A program made the position numbers and the translations under genes. A DNA stretch of 10,618 nucleotides from Pseudomonadota bacterium. Its GTDB lineage: Bacteria; Pseudomonadota; Gammaproteobacteria; Pseudomonadales; Oleiphilaceae. The stretch covers positions 1-10,618 of the forward strand of contig JAEZAA010000133.1 of the NCBI GenBank assembly GCA_023430625.1, written 5' to 3'. Below are positions 1-6,414 of the stretch, piece after piece (the first letter of the stretch is position 1; each line of letters starts with the position of its first letter). Under the pieces are notes generated by a model. The model was not told where the DNA came from. It saw only the letters and a program-made list of their open reading frames with translations, and searched no databases.

Positions 1-1340
1 AAATTGTACTTGTCTGTCAGGTTGTACAATGTTGGCCGCGTCACACCCAGAAGACGAGCGGCTTGAGCCATGTTGTACTGGCTCGTCTGCAGCGCTCGCA
101 GGATGGCGCTTCGTTCTGCTTCTTCTCGAACCTGACGCAGGTTCAGGACCGTATCAGTGAGGTCGCTGACATCCTCAAGTTCCAGGTCACGAGCGGTAAT
201 CCGCTTGTTCTCGGTCATGATCGTGGCCCGCTTGACCTTGTTAATCAGCTCGCGAACATTGCCTGGCCACTCATACCGCTGTATCGCGCGCTGAGCATCT
301 TCGCTGAAGCCCAGAATGCCCCGGTCCATTTGCTTGGTAAAGCTCTTGAGCAGGGATTGAGCTATGACCAGCGCGTCGCCATTGCGTTCCCGTAGCGGCG
401 GCACGTTCAGCGTAATCTCGCTGACCCGGTAGTAAAGGTCCTCCCGGAAACTTCCATCACGAATGAGTGTGCCCAAATCTCGGTGCGTGGCACAAACCAC
501 CCGTACATCGACTGGGATTTCTCGCACACCGCCGACCCGCTCGATCACTCTTTCCTGCAGGAACCGCAGAAGTTTAGCTTGTAACGGCATGGGCATATCT
601 CCTATTTCATCAAGAAACAGGGTGCCGCCGTGCGCAAGCTCAACTTTTCCTTTCTTCATTTGAGTGGCGCCGGTGAACGCACCTTTTTCGTAGCCGAACA
701 ATTCGCTTTCCAGCAGGTTCTCTGGAATGGCCGCACAGTTGATGGCTGCGAAGGTATTGTCAGCGCGAGCGCTCAGATCATGGATGGCGCGGGCAAGAAC
801 CTCTTTACCGGTGCCGGTCTCACCCAAAATCAGGGTGGTTACGTCGGCCGGCGCAATCTTCTCGACGGTGCGGCAAATCTCCAGCATGGCGGGGCTGGAC
901 GCGATGACGCCTTTAAGGCGTGATGTCGTCTGGCCACGGCTGAGCTCGCGGTTTTCCTGCTCAAGCTCATAGAGCCGAAAGGCTCGATTGACCACAAAGC
1001 TCAAGATGTCGGCGTCGACGGGTTTCTGATAGAAGTCGGAAGCGCCCATGCCGACTGCCTTAACCGCGTTTTCCTTATCTTCACGGCCAGTCACCACGAT
1101 CACTTTGGTCATGGGGGCGAGCGTCAGGATTTCTTGAAGCAATGCGAAACCTTCGCTGGCGCCGCCGGGGTCAGGCGGCAAGCCGAGATCCAGGGTGACA
1201 ACCTGCGGCTCTACGCGGCGTAGGTGGGAAAGGGCGGTGTCACGGTCATCGGCGACATAGACGTCTATGTCCTCGAAGCACCAGCGCATCTGACTTTGGA
1301 GGCCGGGATCATCCTCTACAATCAACAGTCGTTTTTTCAC
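1..1340 (-). CDS. prsR: PEP-CTERM system response regulator PrsR, sigma-54 activator (3' end cut by window edge)
   Basis: This is an NtrC-type response regulator that activates sigma-54 RNA polymerase. PrsR is known to pair with PrsK and control PEP-CTERM/exosortase and exopolysaccharide genes. 446 residues are visible. The receiver domain starts KKRLLIVEDDPG; the phosphoacceptor is Asp51 in VTLDLGLPPDPGGASEGF, a segment typical of PrsR. The AAA+ domain has Walker A GETGTGKE (173-180), the sigma-54 contact loop GAFTGA (220-225) and Walker B LFLDEIGD (Asp244, Glu245). The C-terminal Fis-type helix-turn-helix (427-446, ARLLGVTRPTLYNLTDKY) reaches the window edge, so only a few residues should be missing. 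I chose the GTG at 1340 because it gives the expected N-terminus; the ribosome site is weak (AGGGA, 12 bases upstream). Known members are close to this length. The gene lies 303 bases downstream of prsK on the same strand, a wider gap than I would expect for a pair that works together. Confidence 0.93.
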   Translation of the reverse strand, partial: MKKRLLIVEDDPGLQSQMRWCFEDIDVYVADDRDTALSHLRRVEPQVVTLDLGLPPDPGGASEGFALLQEILTLAPMTKVIVVTGREDKENAVKAVGMGASDFYQKPVDADILSFVVNRAFRLYELEQENRELSRGQTTSRLKGVIASSPAMLEICRTVEKIAPADVTTLILGETGTGKEVLARAIHDLSARADNTFAAINCAAIPENLLESELFGYEKGAFTGATQMKKGKVELAHGGTLFLDEIGDMPMPLQAKLLRFLQERVIERVGGVREIPVDVRVVCATHRDLGTLIRDGSFREDLYYRVSEITLNVPPLRERNGDALVIAQSLLKSFTKQMDRGILGFSEDAQRAIQRYEWPGNVRELINKVKRATIMTENKRITARDLELEDVSDLTDTVLNLRQVREEAERSAILRALQTSQYNMAQAARLLGVTRPTLYNLTDKYN

Positions 1341-1643
1341 AATAGTACGGGGTCCCTGGTAATCCTTTGAAGGGTAAGCTGACCTGACCTATTGCTCGTC
1401 CTGGAGCGCTTGGGTCATTAATCCGTTTTGGTGTCGAATCGTTTTATATAGTAACAGGGCAGTGGCCGAACACAACTAGGGTACCATGTGTGGGATGTTA
1501 ATTTTTCAGAGCCGCCTTTGTCGCGGGCTTCAGTGCGCGTCAGCGCACAGCTATGCGGAATTGGCGGACTGAGAAATAAACCTCGTATTCGATACTTGCG
1601 TTATTACATCAGTGCCCATAAAAAAGCGCGCATTGAGGGCTGA
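1341..1643 (-). other. prsK-prsR intercistronic gap with nested inverted repeats
   Basis: No credible gene lies in these 303 bases. They hold a nested dyad: outer arms 1506-1516 and 1563-1572 (TCAG and CCGCC paired with GGCGG and CTGA, with a small internal mismatch) enclosing a perfect 6-base stem, GTGCGC-GTCA-GCGCAC, at 1533-1548. On neither strand is the structure followed by a T-run, so it does not look like an intrinsic terminator. Possible roles are an mRNA processing or stability element, an attenuator, or a protein-binding dyad. The pairing is visible in the sequence; the role is inference. Confidence 0.5.
1448..1475 (-). promoter_or_regulatory. weak sigma-70-like promoter candidate for prsR
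   Basis: Read on the minus strand, TTGTGT (1470-1475) and TACTAT (1448-1453) are separated by 16 bases and lie about 110 bases upstream of the PrsR GTG. The match to TTGACA/TATAAT is only moderate (3 of 6 and 4 of 6). If it is real, prsR can be transcribed independently of prsK. Confidence 0.2.
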
Positions 1644-3842
1644 TCAGATGGCCTGTGGCTTGTTGCTGCCCGGATTGACGTTCGCCACCCCGGTCATGGG
1701 TGCGTTAGCTTGCCCCAAGTGATCGTCTGTCTGCGTATAGGTCGTAGCACGGGTGGATGTGCCCAGCACCGGAATACGCAGCGTAAAACAACTTCCCAGC
1801 CCTGCCTGGCTCGTGACATCGATACCGCCGCCGATCTTGCGCAAGTATTCGCGCGCCTGATAAGCGCCGATTCCCATGCCGGTCAATCCCTTGGTACTTT
1901 CGAACGGCTTGAACAGGTGATGCTTAATGAACTCATCACTCATGCCGCTGCCCGTGTCCTGGATGAAGACCAAAACATAGCCGGTGCTGGGTTTAAGGCT
2001 TAGGCTGACTTCGCCATCTTTCCCAGTCGCATCTTGCGCATTCTGTACGATATGTCCGATGACATTGCCGAGTTTGCCGCGATCTGCGCGCACCATGACC
2101 CGCGGACAATTGGAGTTCAGCGTTGGCGCGGGTTGATTGCGGGAATAGGCGGCGACAATCTCCTTAAGGAGTTGCGAGAGATCGAACTCCTCTTCCTGGT
2201 CTTGGTCGACGGGCTTGCGGATTTGCTGCAACAAATGGTTCATCTTGTTGACGGCATGCTCGGTGGTGCGAATCATGTCATCGATAAAGACTGGATTCGT
2301 CTTGTGCTTCTCAGCGTTCTTGGTCAGTAGCGAAAGCTGGGCAATGATGGTCTTCAGGTCGTGTACCATGAAGGCGGACGTACGGCTCACTGCCTCGAAC
2401 TGTTTGGCTTCGGCCAGTCGGTCCTGGGCCTGGGACAAGGCGAAATAACTGCAGGCCTGGTGGGCGACGATCTTGATGAGGTCATAGTTCTCCCAGTTGA
2501 GTTCCAATGGGGCGAGCGGGCGGCCAATGACCGCAAAGCCGTAGAGGTCGTCCTTGAGGAACAGGGGAACAATGAGCCAAGGCTTGTCCATGTTCCAGAT
2601 GACTTCCGGAATCTCCAGGAGCTGGTAGCGGGTCGGATCGGCCTGATATTCATGGAGATCGATGACCCAGTCGCCCTGGCGCATGTATTCGATGAACTCT
2701 CCGTGGCTGTCGATTTCCCCATGGCGGATATCCCGATGGTTTACATAGGCTATGGGGCTGAAATGGCCGTGTTCGTCCCGCACCCAAAGGGCGCCGGCAT
2801 TGCACTCAACCAGACTCATCAAGACCCGGACTATGCGTTGCGCCAGACTGTCGTCGATGTCGTTGGCGGAGAGCATGCGGGTGATTTCAAGCCACTCTTC
2901 CCGGTAGTCGTACTTGTAGTTGAAGAAGTGCTGGCTAATGAAGACCATCAGGCGCGCGCGCAGCTTGCGGGAACTGGCCAGCAGGACGAAGAAAACCAGG
3001 GCGCCGAAGAAGAACAGGACCTGTAGGCCGGCAGACCAATTTCCGCCGAAGAACTTGATGTAATAGCCGCCCACTGACATGAGCAGCAGGTACAGACCGG
3101 CAACCAGCAGCGCGCTGGTATGGAAAATAAACTGGCGGGAAATCTGGACTTCGATGGGCTGGCGGCGGCTGTTGATGAGGGTAAGACCAAGCAGTGGCGC
3201 GACCAGGGCATTCACTGCGCCGCGTGCATCCCACAGAGGTTTGGAGACCTGGTTGAAGAGGAGGGCGTCTGAGTACAGAAAGAAGTCGTAAACAAACAGC
3301 GCGCCGATTGCCAATACCAGGTAGCGGATGTTCGACCGGTTGTAGCCGGAGGCATTCTTCCACACCTGCTCCAACAGGACCACGCCAGCCAGAGACACGC
3401 CGATTTGGGCGATCAGAATGACTTTGCTGCTGAACAGATGCTCATCGAAAAGCCCTCGCGCCAAGGTGCTAATCAGCAACAGGAGGATCATGCTGCTCAC
3501 GCCGACTGCGAGCCAATATTGGGGGCGCCCGGAACTTCGCGCGGGCGTCAGGCCCACGCCGATGATCATGAACAATACGACGAGCCAAGCGCCATTGCGC
3601 AGGCTTTCCAGTGAATAGCGTAAGTAAAATGGCGGGATTTCCGTCATCGACTGGAAGGTCAAAAGTCCCAGCCAGAGGGTGGTGAGGATGGATGCCACCA
3701 GTAATGCGCGATCGGTATTGCGGCGCAGGAATCCTTGGGCCAGCAGGATGGTCACTAGCAGATAGACCAGAGTCCCGGTGGCATGGCTCAGTGTTCCGAA
3801 ATCCAGGTTCAGGTCCGCGAAAATTGGCTGCAAGCGGCGCAC
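1644..3842 (-). CDS. prsK: PEP-CTERM system membrane histidine kinase PrsK
   Basis: This is the sensor kinase partner of PrsR, placed in the inner membrane. Of 732 residues, about 1-290 form a long run of hydrophobic segments (clear ones near 20-38, 45-63, 84-98, 109-128, 140-158, 172-190, 237-258 and 271-290). A GAF-like sensory region follows at about 325-470, then a dimerisation helix with the phosphoacceptor His494 in FMVHDLKTI. The ATPase domain has the N-box VQNAQDA (Asn601), the G1 box DTGSGMS (629-635) and the G2 box GMGIGA (655-660). This order is diagnostic of PrsK. A roughly 40-residue polar tail follows the ATPase domain. The start is uncertain: the GTG at 3842 directly abuts the AGAGG at 3843-3847, while a TTG at 3831-3833 lies 9 bases from the same AGAGG and would give 729 residues; an in-frame TAG just upstream rules out a longer protein. 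A sigma-54-like element lies 40 bases upstream. Confidence 0.94.
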   Translation of the reverse strand: MRRLQPIFADLNLDFGTLSHATGTLVYLLVTILLAQGFLRRNTDRALLVASILTTLWLGLLTFQSMTEIPPFYLRYSLESLRNGAWLVVLFMIIGVGLTPARSSGRPQYWLAVGVSSMILLLLISTLARGLFDEHLFSSKVILIAQIGVSLAGVVLLEQVWKNASGYNRSNIRYLVLAIGALFVYDFFLYSDALLFNQVSKPLWDARGAVNALVAPLLGLTLINSRRQPIEVQISRQFIFHTSALLVAGLYLLLMSVGGYYIKFFGGNWSAGLQVLFFFGALVFFVLLASSRKLRARLMVFISQHFFNYKYDYREEWLEITRMLSANDIDDSLAQRIVRVLMSLVECNAGALWVRDEHGHFSPIAYVNHRDIRHGEIDSHGEFIEYMRQGDWVIDLHEYQADPTRYQLLEIPEVIWNMDKPWLIVPLFLKDDLYGFAVIGRPLAPLELNWENYDLIKIVAHQACSYFALSQAQDRLAEAKQFEAVSRTSAFMVHDLKTIIAQLSLLTKNAEKHKTNPVFIDDMIRTTEHAVNKMNHLLQQIRKPVDQDQEEEFDLSQLLKEIVAAYSRNQPAPTLNSNCPRVMVRADRGKLGNVIGHIVQNAQDATGKDGEVSLSLKPSTGYVLVFIQDTGSGMSDEFIKHHLFKPFESTKGLTGMGIGAYQAREYLRKIGGGIDVTSQAGLGSCFTLRIPVLGTSTRATTYTQTDDHLGQANAPMTGVANVNPGSNKPQAI

Positions 3843-3847
3843 CCTCT
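3843..3847 (-). promoter_or_regulatory. ribosome binding site that bears on the prsK start
   Basis: AGAGG on the minus strand touches the GTG at 3842, too close for that codon to use it, but sits 9 bases from the in-frame TTG at 3831-3833. The TTG may therefore be the true start of prsK. A start at GTG would need a different, unseen site. Confidence 0.4.
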
Positions 3848-3881
3848 TTAACTACATCGGCAAAAGAAATAAGGCAAAAGT

Positions 3882-3897
3882 AACAATGACCTTGCCA
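3882..3897 (-). promoter_or_regulatory. sigma-54-like -24/-12 promoter candidate upstream of prsK
   Basis: The minus strand reads TGGCAAGGTCATTGTT, against the sigma-54 consensus TGGCAYRNNNNTTGCW. The -24 GG, the spacing and the -12 TTG agree; the -12 C is a T. The element ends 40 bases before the GTG of prsK, leaving a short leader. Because PrsR is a sigma-54 activator, autoregulation would make sense, but this rests on a single near-consensus match. Confidence 0.35.
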
Positions 3898-3906
3898 TGA
3901 TCATGG
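3895..3906. repeat. 12-base perfect palindrome near the prsK promoter candidate
   Basis: CCATGATCATGG is perfectly self-complementary and overlaps the -24 end of the sigma-54-like element. It could be a site for a dimeric regulator. A 12-base palindrome can also arise by chance. Confidence 0.3.
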
Positions 3907-3932
3907 ATCGTTGGCGTCCATGGCGTAAGCAG

Positions 3933-3947
3933 GTGAGCAATTGTCAC
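3933..3947. repeat. GTGA-N7-TCAC dyad upstream of prsK
   Basis: GTGA (3933-3936) and TCAC (3944-3947) form an inverted repeat in the 164-base gap between the small membrane-protein gene and prsK. It is preceded by CAGGTGAG, an 8-mer also found in the dyad at 6415-6435. The spacing does not fit the CRP consensus (N6). The role is unknown. Confidence 0.25.
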
Positions 3948-4006
3948 TCTTTAATGGAAGGCGGGCAAGATTTAACCGATTGCGGCCAGGACTAGCTGCG
4001 CTTTGC

Positions 4007-4255
4007 TCAGGGTGTTTCGTCCAGAATGCTGAAGGACAGAAAAGTGGTGAACAACGCCAGGGGCAGGACGATGTAAAGCACCGGGTTCATCAGCATCGTC
4101 GCGCCAGAAATCAGCCAGACATTCTTGACGATTTTCTTTTTTAGCCTGTATGCACGGGTTTGGGGCGTAACCAGTTTATGCCGGCGTTGCGGCATGAGCG
4201 CGCCGAACCAGCTTGGAAGCAGACAGTGGCGTAACCAGAGGTAGAACAAATCCAT
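4007..4255 (-). CDS. small membrane protein of unknown function (82 aa)
   Basis: I do not recognise this family. The protein has an aromatic, possibly amphipathic N-terminus (1-20, MDLFYLWLRHCLLPSWFGAL), a basic middle (about 24-44, rich in Arg and Lys) and one strong hydrophobic segment at about 54-76, followed by a short acidic end (LDETP). The basic patch before the helix suggests an inner-membrane protein with a cytoplasmic N-terminal half. Codon use looks like that of the neighbouring genes, and AGGA lies 9 bases before the ATG, which supports a real gene. It lies 133 bases after the SDR gene, with a hairpin between them, and 164 bases before prsK, all on one strand. Neither neighbour gives a firm functional clue. 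Confidence 0.6.
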   Translation of the reverse strand: MDLFYLWLRHCLLPSWFGALMPQRRHKLVTPQTRAYRLKKKIVKNVWLISGATMLMNPVLYIVLPLALFTTFLSFSILDETP

Positions 4256-4341
4256 GAGTCACGGTCCTGGAATCATGTCAGTTCTACATAAAGCTAGGCT
4301 CTGAGGTCACCGACTTTCAAGTAAACGGCGAAAGGAGAGGT

Positions 4342-4374
4342 GGGCGGAGTTAAACAGGCTTATTAACCCCGCCC
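4342..4374 (-). terminator. stable hairpin after the SDR gene, terminator-like but without a T-run
   Basis: The arms 4342-4353 (GGGCGGAGTTAA) and 4363-4374 (TTAACCCCGCCC) form a 12-base stem with a 9-base loop. The single imperfect pair becomes G·U in the minus-strand RNA. The structure begins 14 bases past the SDR stop codon, where a terminator is expected, but no clear U-tract follows, so it may act as a 3' stabilising or pausing element rather than a classical terminator. Confidence 0.5.
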
Positions 4375-4388
4375 CAATGAATCCTGAA

Positions 4389-5462
4389 TTACTTCTGATC
4401 CTTGTAGTACCGGAAGATCTCGGCCAGGTTCTTCTTCGGCGTGAAGTTGAACGTACGTCGAAACAGCCGGTTGTCGAGAATCACCGGGTACTTGAAGTAA
4501 TCCATCAAGAAAGCCGGAAACGAATCCAGGTCCAGCATGCGGCTGATGAGGCGCGGCACAACAGGCGGTATGGACGGCAGCGGGACACGAATGCATCCGC
4601 AGGCTTCCAGGGCCTCTTGATAGGAAACCCAGTCATCCGGCGCCACGTTGTAGATGCCCGGCTTGTTCTTTTCGTAGGTGAGCACAATGGCATCGGCCAT
4701 GTCGTCGATATGGATGAACTGCATCATTGGCGAGAAGCCGGCCAGCACCGGTGACAGACGGCTGGACAGCAGGTTGCTCATGGTATTGCGAACACCAGGG
4801 CCGACGATGTTACAGGGCCTGAGGATGTGGATATTGAGCTTGGGGTACTTCCACAGGTAAATGTTGGCGAGATTCTCCAGTTCCACCGAGTCGATCAAAT
4901 CCATGGTGACGCCGGCGGCCTTGAGTGGTGCGGCTTCGTCCAGAAGCGCCGGATTGTAGGCATTGGCGCCATAGACATGGAACGTGGAGAGGATCAGGAC
5001 GCGGCTCACCTGGTATTTGTTGCAGAGGTCCAGAAGTTTCTGCGTGCCGAGAACATTGGCATTGTACCGGCGCATGCGGTTTTCTTCGGAGGTCATGATC
5101 CGGCCCATGTGGATCAGACCCTGAATCTTATGCGTGCGGAAGATATCCTCGAAGCCGCGCTTGCCGATGTCGATGCGGTAGCTCGGAATGTCATCGCCCA
5201 GGTACACCTGTTCACGGAAATCCACGGCGACCACCTGATACTGATCCCGCAAACGGGCGATGACCTGCTGCGCCAGTGCACCGGCGGCACCCGTGACGAG
5301 GATCTGGGGGCGCTCGCCGGAAGCCGGTTGCTGAGGAAAGCCTGGGGGTTCGCTCAGGTTCTCTTTTGTCGTCCGGCCTTGTCGGCTCGAACCAGTTTTC
5401 TGGCGCGCGCCGTTCTTCTGATTCGGGCGATTCTTCTTATTCGGGCTGATTGGGTCTTTCAT
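4389..5462 (-). CDS. atypical SDR-family NAD(P)-binding protein (epimerase/dehydratase-like), catalytic dyad apparently lost
   Basis: 357 residues. Residues 1-50 are a polar, basic, low-complexity extension rich in Lys, Arg, Asn and Gln, unusual for this family. A Rossmann fold follows: the beta-1 glycine motif ILVTGAAGALAQ (54-65), an acidic beta-2 end VVAVDF, YNANVLGTQKLL (133-144), STFHVYG (159-165), LRPCNIVGPG (214-223) and FIHIDDMADAIV (249-260). These match extended/atypical SDRs of the NAD-dependent epimerase/dehydratase type. Where YxxxK is expected, the protein reads MDLIDSVELE (187-196); anchoring on the conserved Glu196 puts Asp188 and Ser192 in the Tyr and Lys positions. It may thus bind a nucleotide without classical SDR catalysis. 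Its ATG overlaps the acyltransferase stop by one base (TGATG), and AAAAGG lies 8 bases upstream, so the two are probably translationally coupled. The substrate is unknown. Confidence 0.85.
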   Translation of the reverse strand: MKDPISPNKKNRPNQKNGARQKTGSSRQGRTTKENLSEPPGFPQQPASGERPQILVTGAAGALAQQVIARLRDQYQVVAVDFREQVYLGDDIPSYRIDIGKRGFEDIFRTHKIQGLIHMGRIMTSEENRMRRYNANVLGTQKLLDLCNKYQVSRVLILSTFHVYGANAYNPALLDEAAPLKAAGVTMDLIDSVELENLANIYLWKYPKLNIHILRPCNIVGPGVRNTMSNLLSSRLSPVLAGFSPMMQFIHIDDMADAIVLTYEKNKPGIYNVAPDDWVSYQEALEACGCIRVPLPSIPPVVPRLISRMLDLDSFPAFLMDYFKYPVILDNRLFRRTFNFTPKKNLAEIFRYYKDQK

Positions 5463-6277
5463 CAGAAAAGCCTTTTGCGCTCGTTCAGACCTTTGTTGAT
5501 CAGGTCGCTGATAACGGTTTTTACCTGCTCCACACGATGGGTCACATCGGACTCGGTGACTTCGACGTTATCGAAATACATGGGCTCACCAACGTTGATA
5601 ATGACCTTGGCCGGGAAGATGACCGGTAGTGCCAGGGGCACATAAGGAACGCCAAGAAGCTTGGCGAGCGGCTTGATGTTGGCAAAGGCCGGGATGGTTT
5701 CTTCGCAGCCGACCACGCCCACCGGCACGATGGCCGCATTGTATTGCATGGCCAAATGCATGAACCCGTTACCAAACCGCATCAGCTTGTAGCGGTCGCG
5801 ATAGAGTTTGCCTGAGCCTCGCACGCCTTCAGGAAAGACAATGACCGCTTCGCCACGCTCGAGTACTTTCGCACAGTTGACCGGATCGCCCAGCACCGCG
5901 CCAATTTGGTTGAGCATATTGCCCAGGTAGGGCACCGTGGGAAAGAAACGCTCGATCATTGCGCGTGGCAGGCGCGGTTGTTTTTCCCGGGTACCGAGTG
6001 CATAACCAATCAGCAGGCCATCGATGGGCAATTGACCGCTGTGATTGGCGATAATGAGGACCGGCCCTTCGGCTGGAACGTTATCGATGCCATGCACTTC
6101 AACCCGAAAGTACTTCTCGTAAATGGGACGAAACAGCGCGGCCGTGATCTTGTTGGCATCAACATTAAATCCCCAGGGGTCGTATCCCAACGTCCCGACA
6201 GGTTTCTGGATCTTGTCGAGCTGCTGATCCAGCTCCTCCGAAACCAACCATTTCTTTAACATGGTTCTTATTTTCAT
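5462..6277 (-). CDS. lysophospholipid acyltransferase family protein (PlsC/LPLAT type)
   Basis: Predicted to transfer an acyl chain to a lysophospholipid or similar acceptor at the inner membrane; the real acceptor is unknown. 271 residues. Motif I is ANHSGQLPID (77-86), with His79 and Asp86 separated by six residues rather than the four of canonical PlsC; I recall similar HSGxLPxD forms in related bacterial acyltransferases. Motif III is VFPEGVRG (147-154), close to FPEGTR. AAIVPVGVVG (181-190) fits the Pro-containing motif IV. The N-terminus has a helix with EELDQQLDKIQ. I chose the ATG at 6277 because AAAGGA sits 6-7 bases upstream; an in-frame ATG at 6433 would add 52 residues unlike the family, and its extension covers a promoter-like -10 and an inverted repeat. 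The gene is first of a pair with the SDR gene and is divergent from the DUF2760-Hsp70 operon. Confidence 0.88.
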   Translation of the reverse strand: MKIRTMLKKWLVSEELDQQLDKIQKPVGTLGYDPWGFNVDANKITAALFRPIYEKYFRVEVHGIDNVPAEGPVLIIANHSGQLPIDGLLIGYALGTREKQPRLPRAMIERFFPTVPYLGNMLNQIGAVLGDPVNCAKVLERGEAVIVFPEGVRGSGKLYRDRYKLMRFGNGFMHLAMQYNAAIVPVGVVGCEETIPAFANIKPLAKLLGVPYVPLALPVIFPAKVIINVGEPMYFDNVEVTESDVTHRVEQVKTVISDLINKGLNERKRLF

Positions 6278-6297
6278 TGGCGTTCCTTTGTCTACAT

Positions 6298-6347
6298 CCT
6301 GTCTTTTTGAACGACCGGTGTGACGGGTCGATTTTCCCAAAGACAGG
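6298..6347 (-). repeat. nested inverted repeat in the acyltransferase mRNA leader
   Basis: The outer arms CCTGTCTTT (6298-6306) and AAAGACAGG (6339-6347) are perfect 9-base complements. Inside them CGACC (6312-6316) pairs with GGTCG (6326-6330) around a 9-base loop. In the leftward transcript the structure would fill most of the leader and end about 8 bases before the ribosome site, well placed to influence translation. It could also be a DNA-level operator. Confidence 0.5.
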
Positions 6348-6367
6348 GTGGCCATAAATTTGCCGTA

Positions 6368-6373
6368 AGTATA
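6368..6373 (-). promoter_or_regulatory. promoter -10 element candidate for the acyltransferase-SDR operon
   Basis: TATACT on the minus strand matches TATAAT at 5 of 6 positions. A weak -35 (TGTACA, 6393-6398) lies 19 bases upstream. Transcription would begin near 6361, giving a leader of about 80 bases before the ATG at 6277. Confidence 0.35.
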
Positions 6374-6414
6374 AACGAGACAGACGATGGGATGTACAAG
6401 TGTAAATAAAAGAC

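Noticed and set aside
1616..1643. Possible intrinsic terminator after prsK (GCGCGC followed by a T-run on the minus strand)
   Set aside because: The T-run is real, but no complementary upstream arm forms a stable stem with GCGCGC.
2361..3026. 221-codon open frame on the plus strand
   Set aside because: It lies fully antisense to the well-supported PrsK coding region and resembles no known protein; it is a by-product of GC-rich codon use on the other strand.
3933..3947. CRP-type operator
   Set aside because: GTGA and TCAC are 7 bases apart here, and 8 in the similar site near 6418, not the 6 required by the TGTGA-N6-TCACA consensus.
4827..5645. 272-codon open frame on the plus strand
   Set aside because: It is antisense to the SDR and acyltransferase genes, crosses their junction, and has no domain signature.
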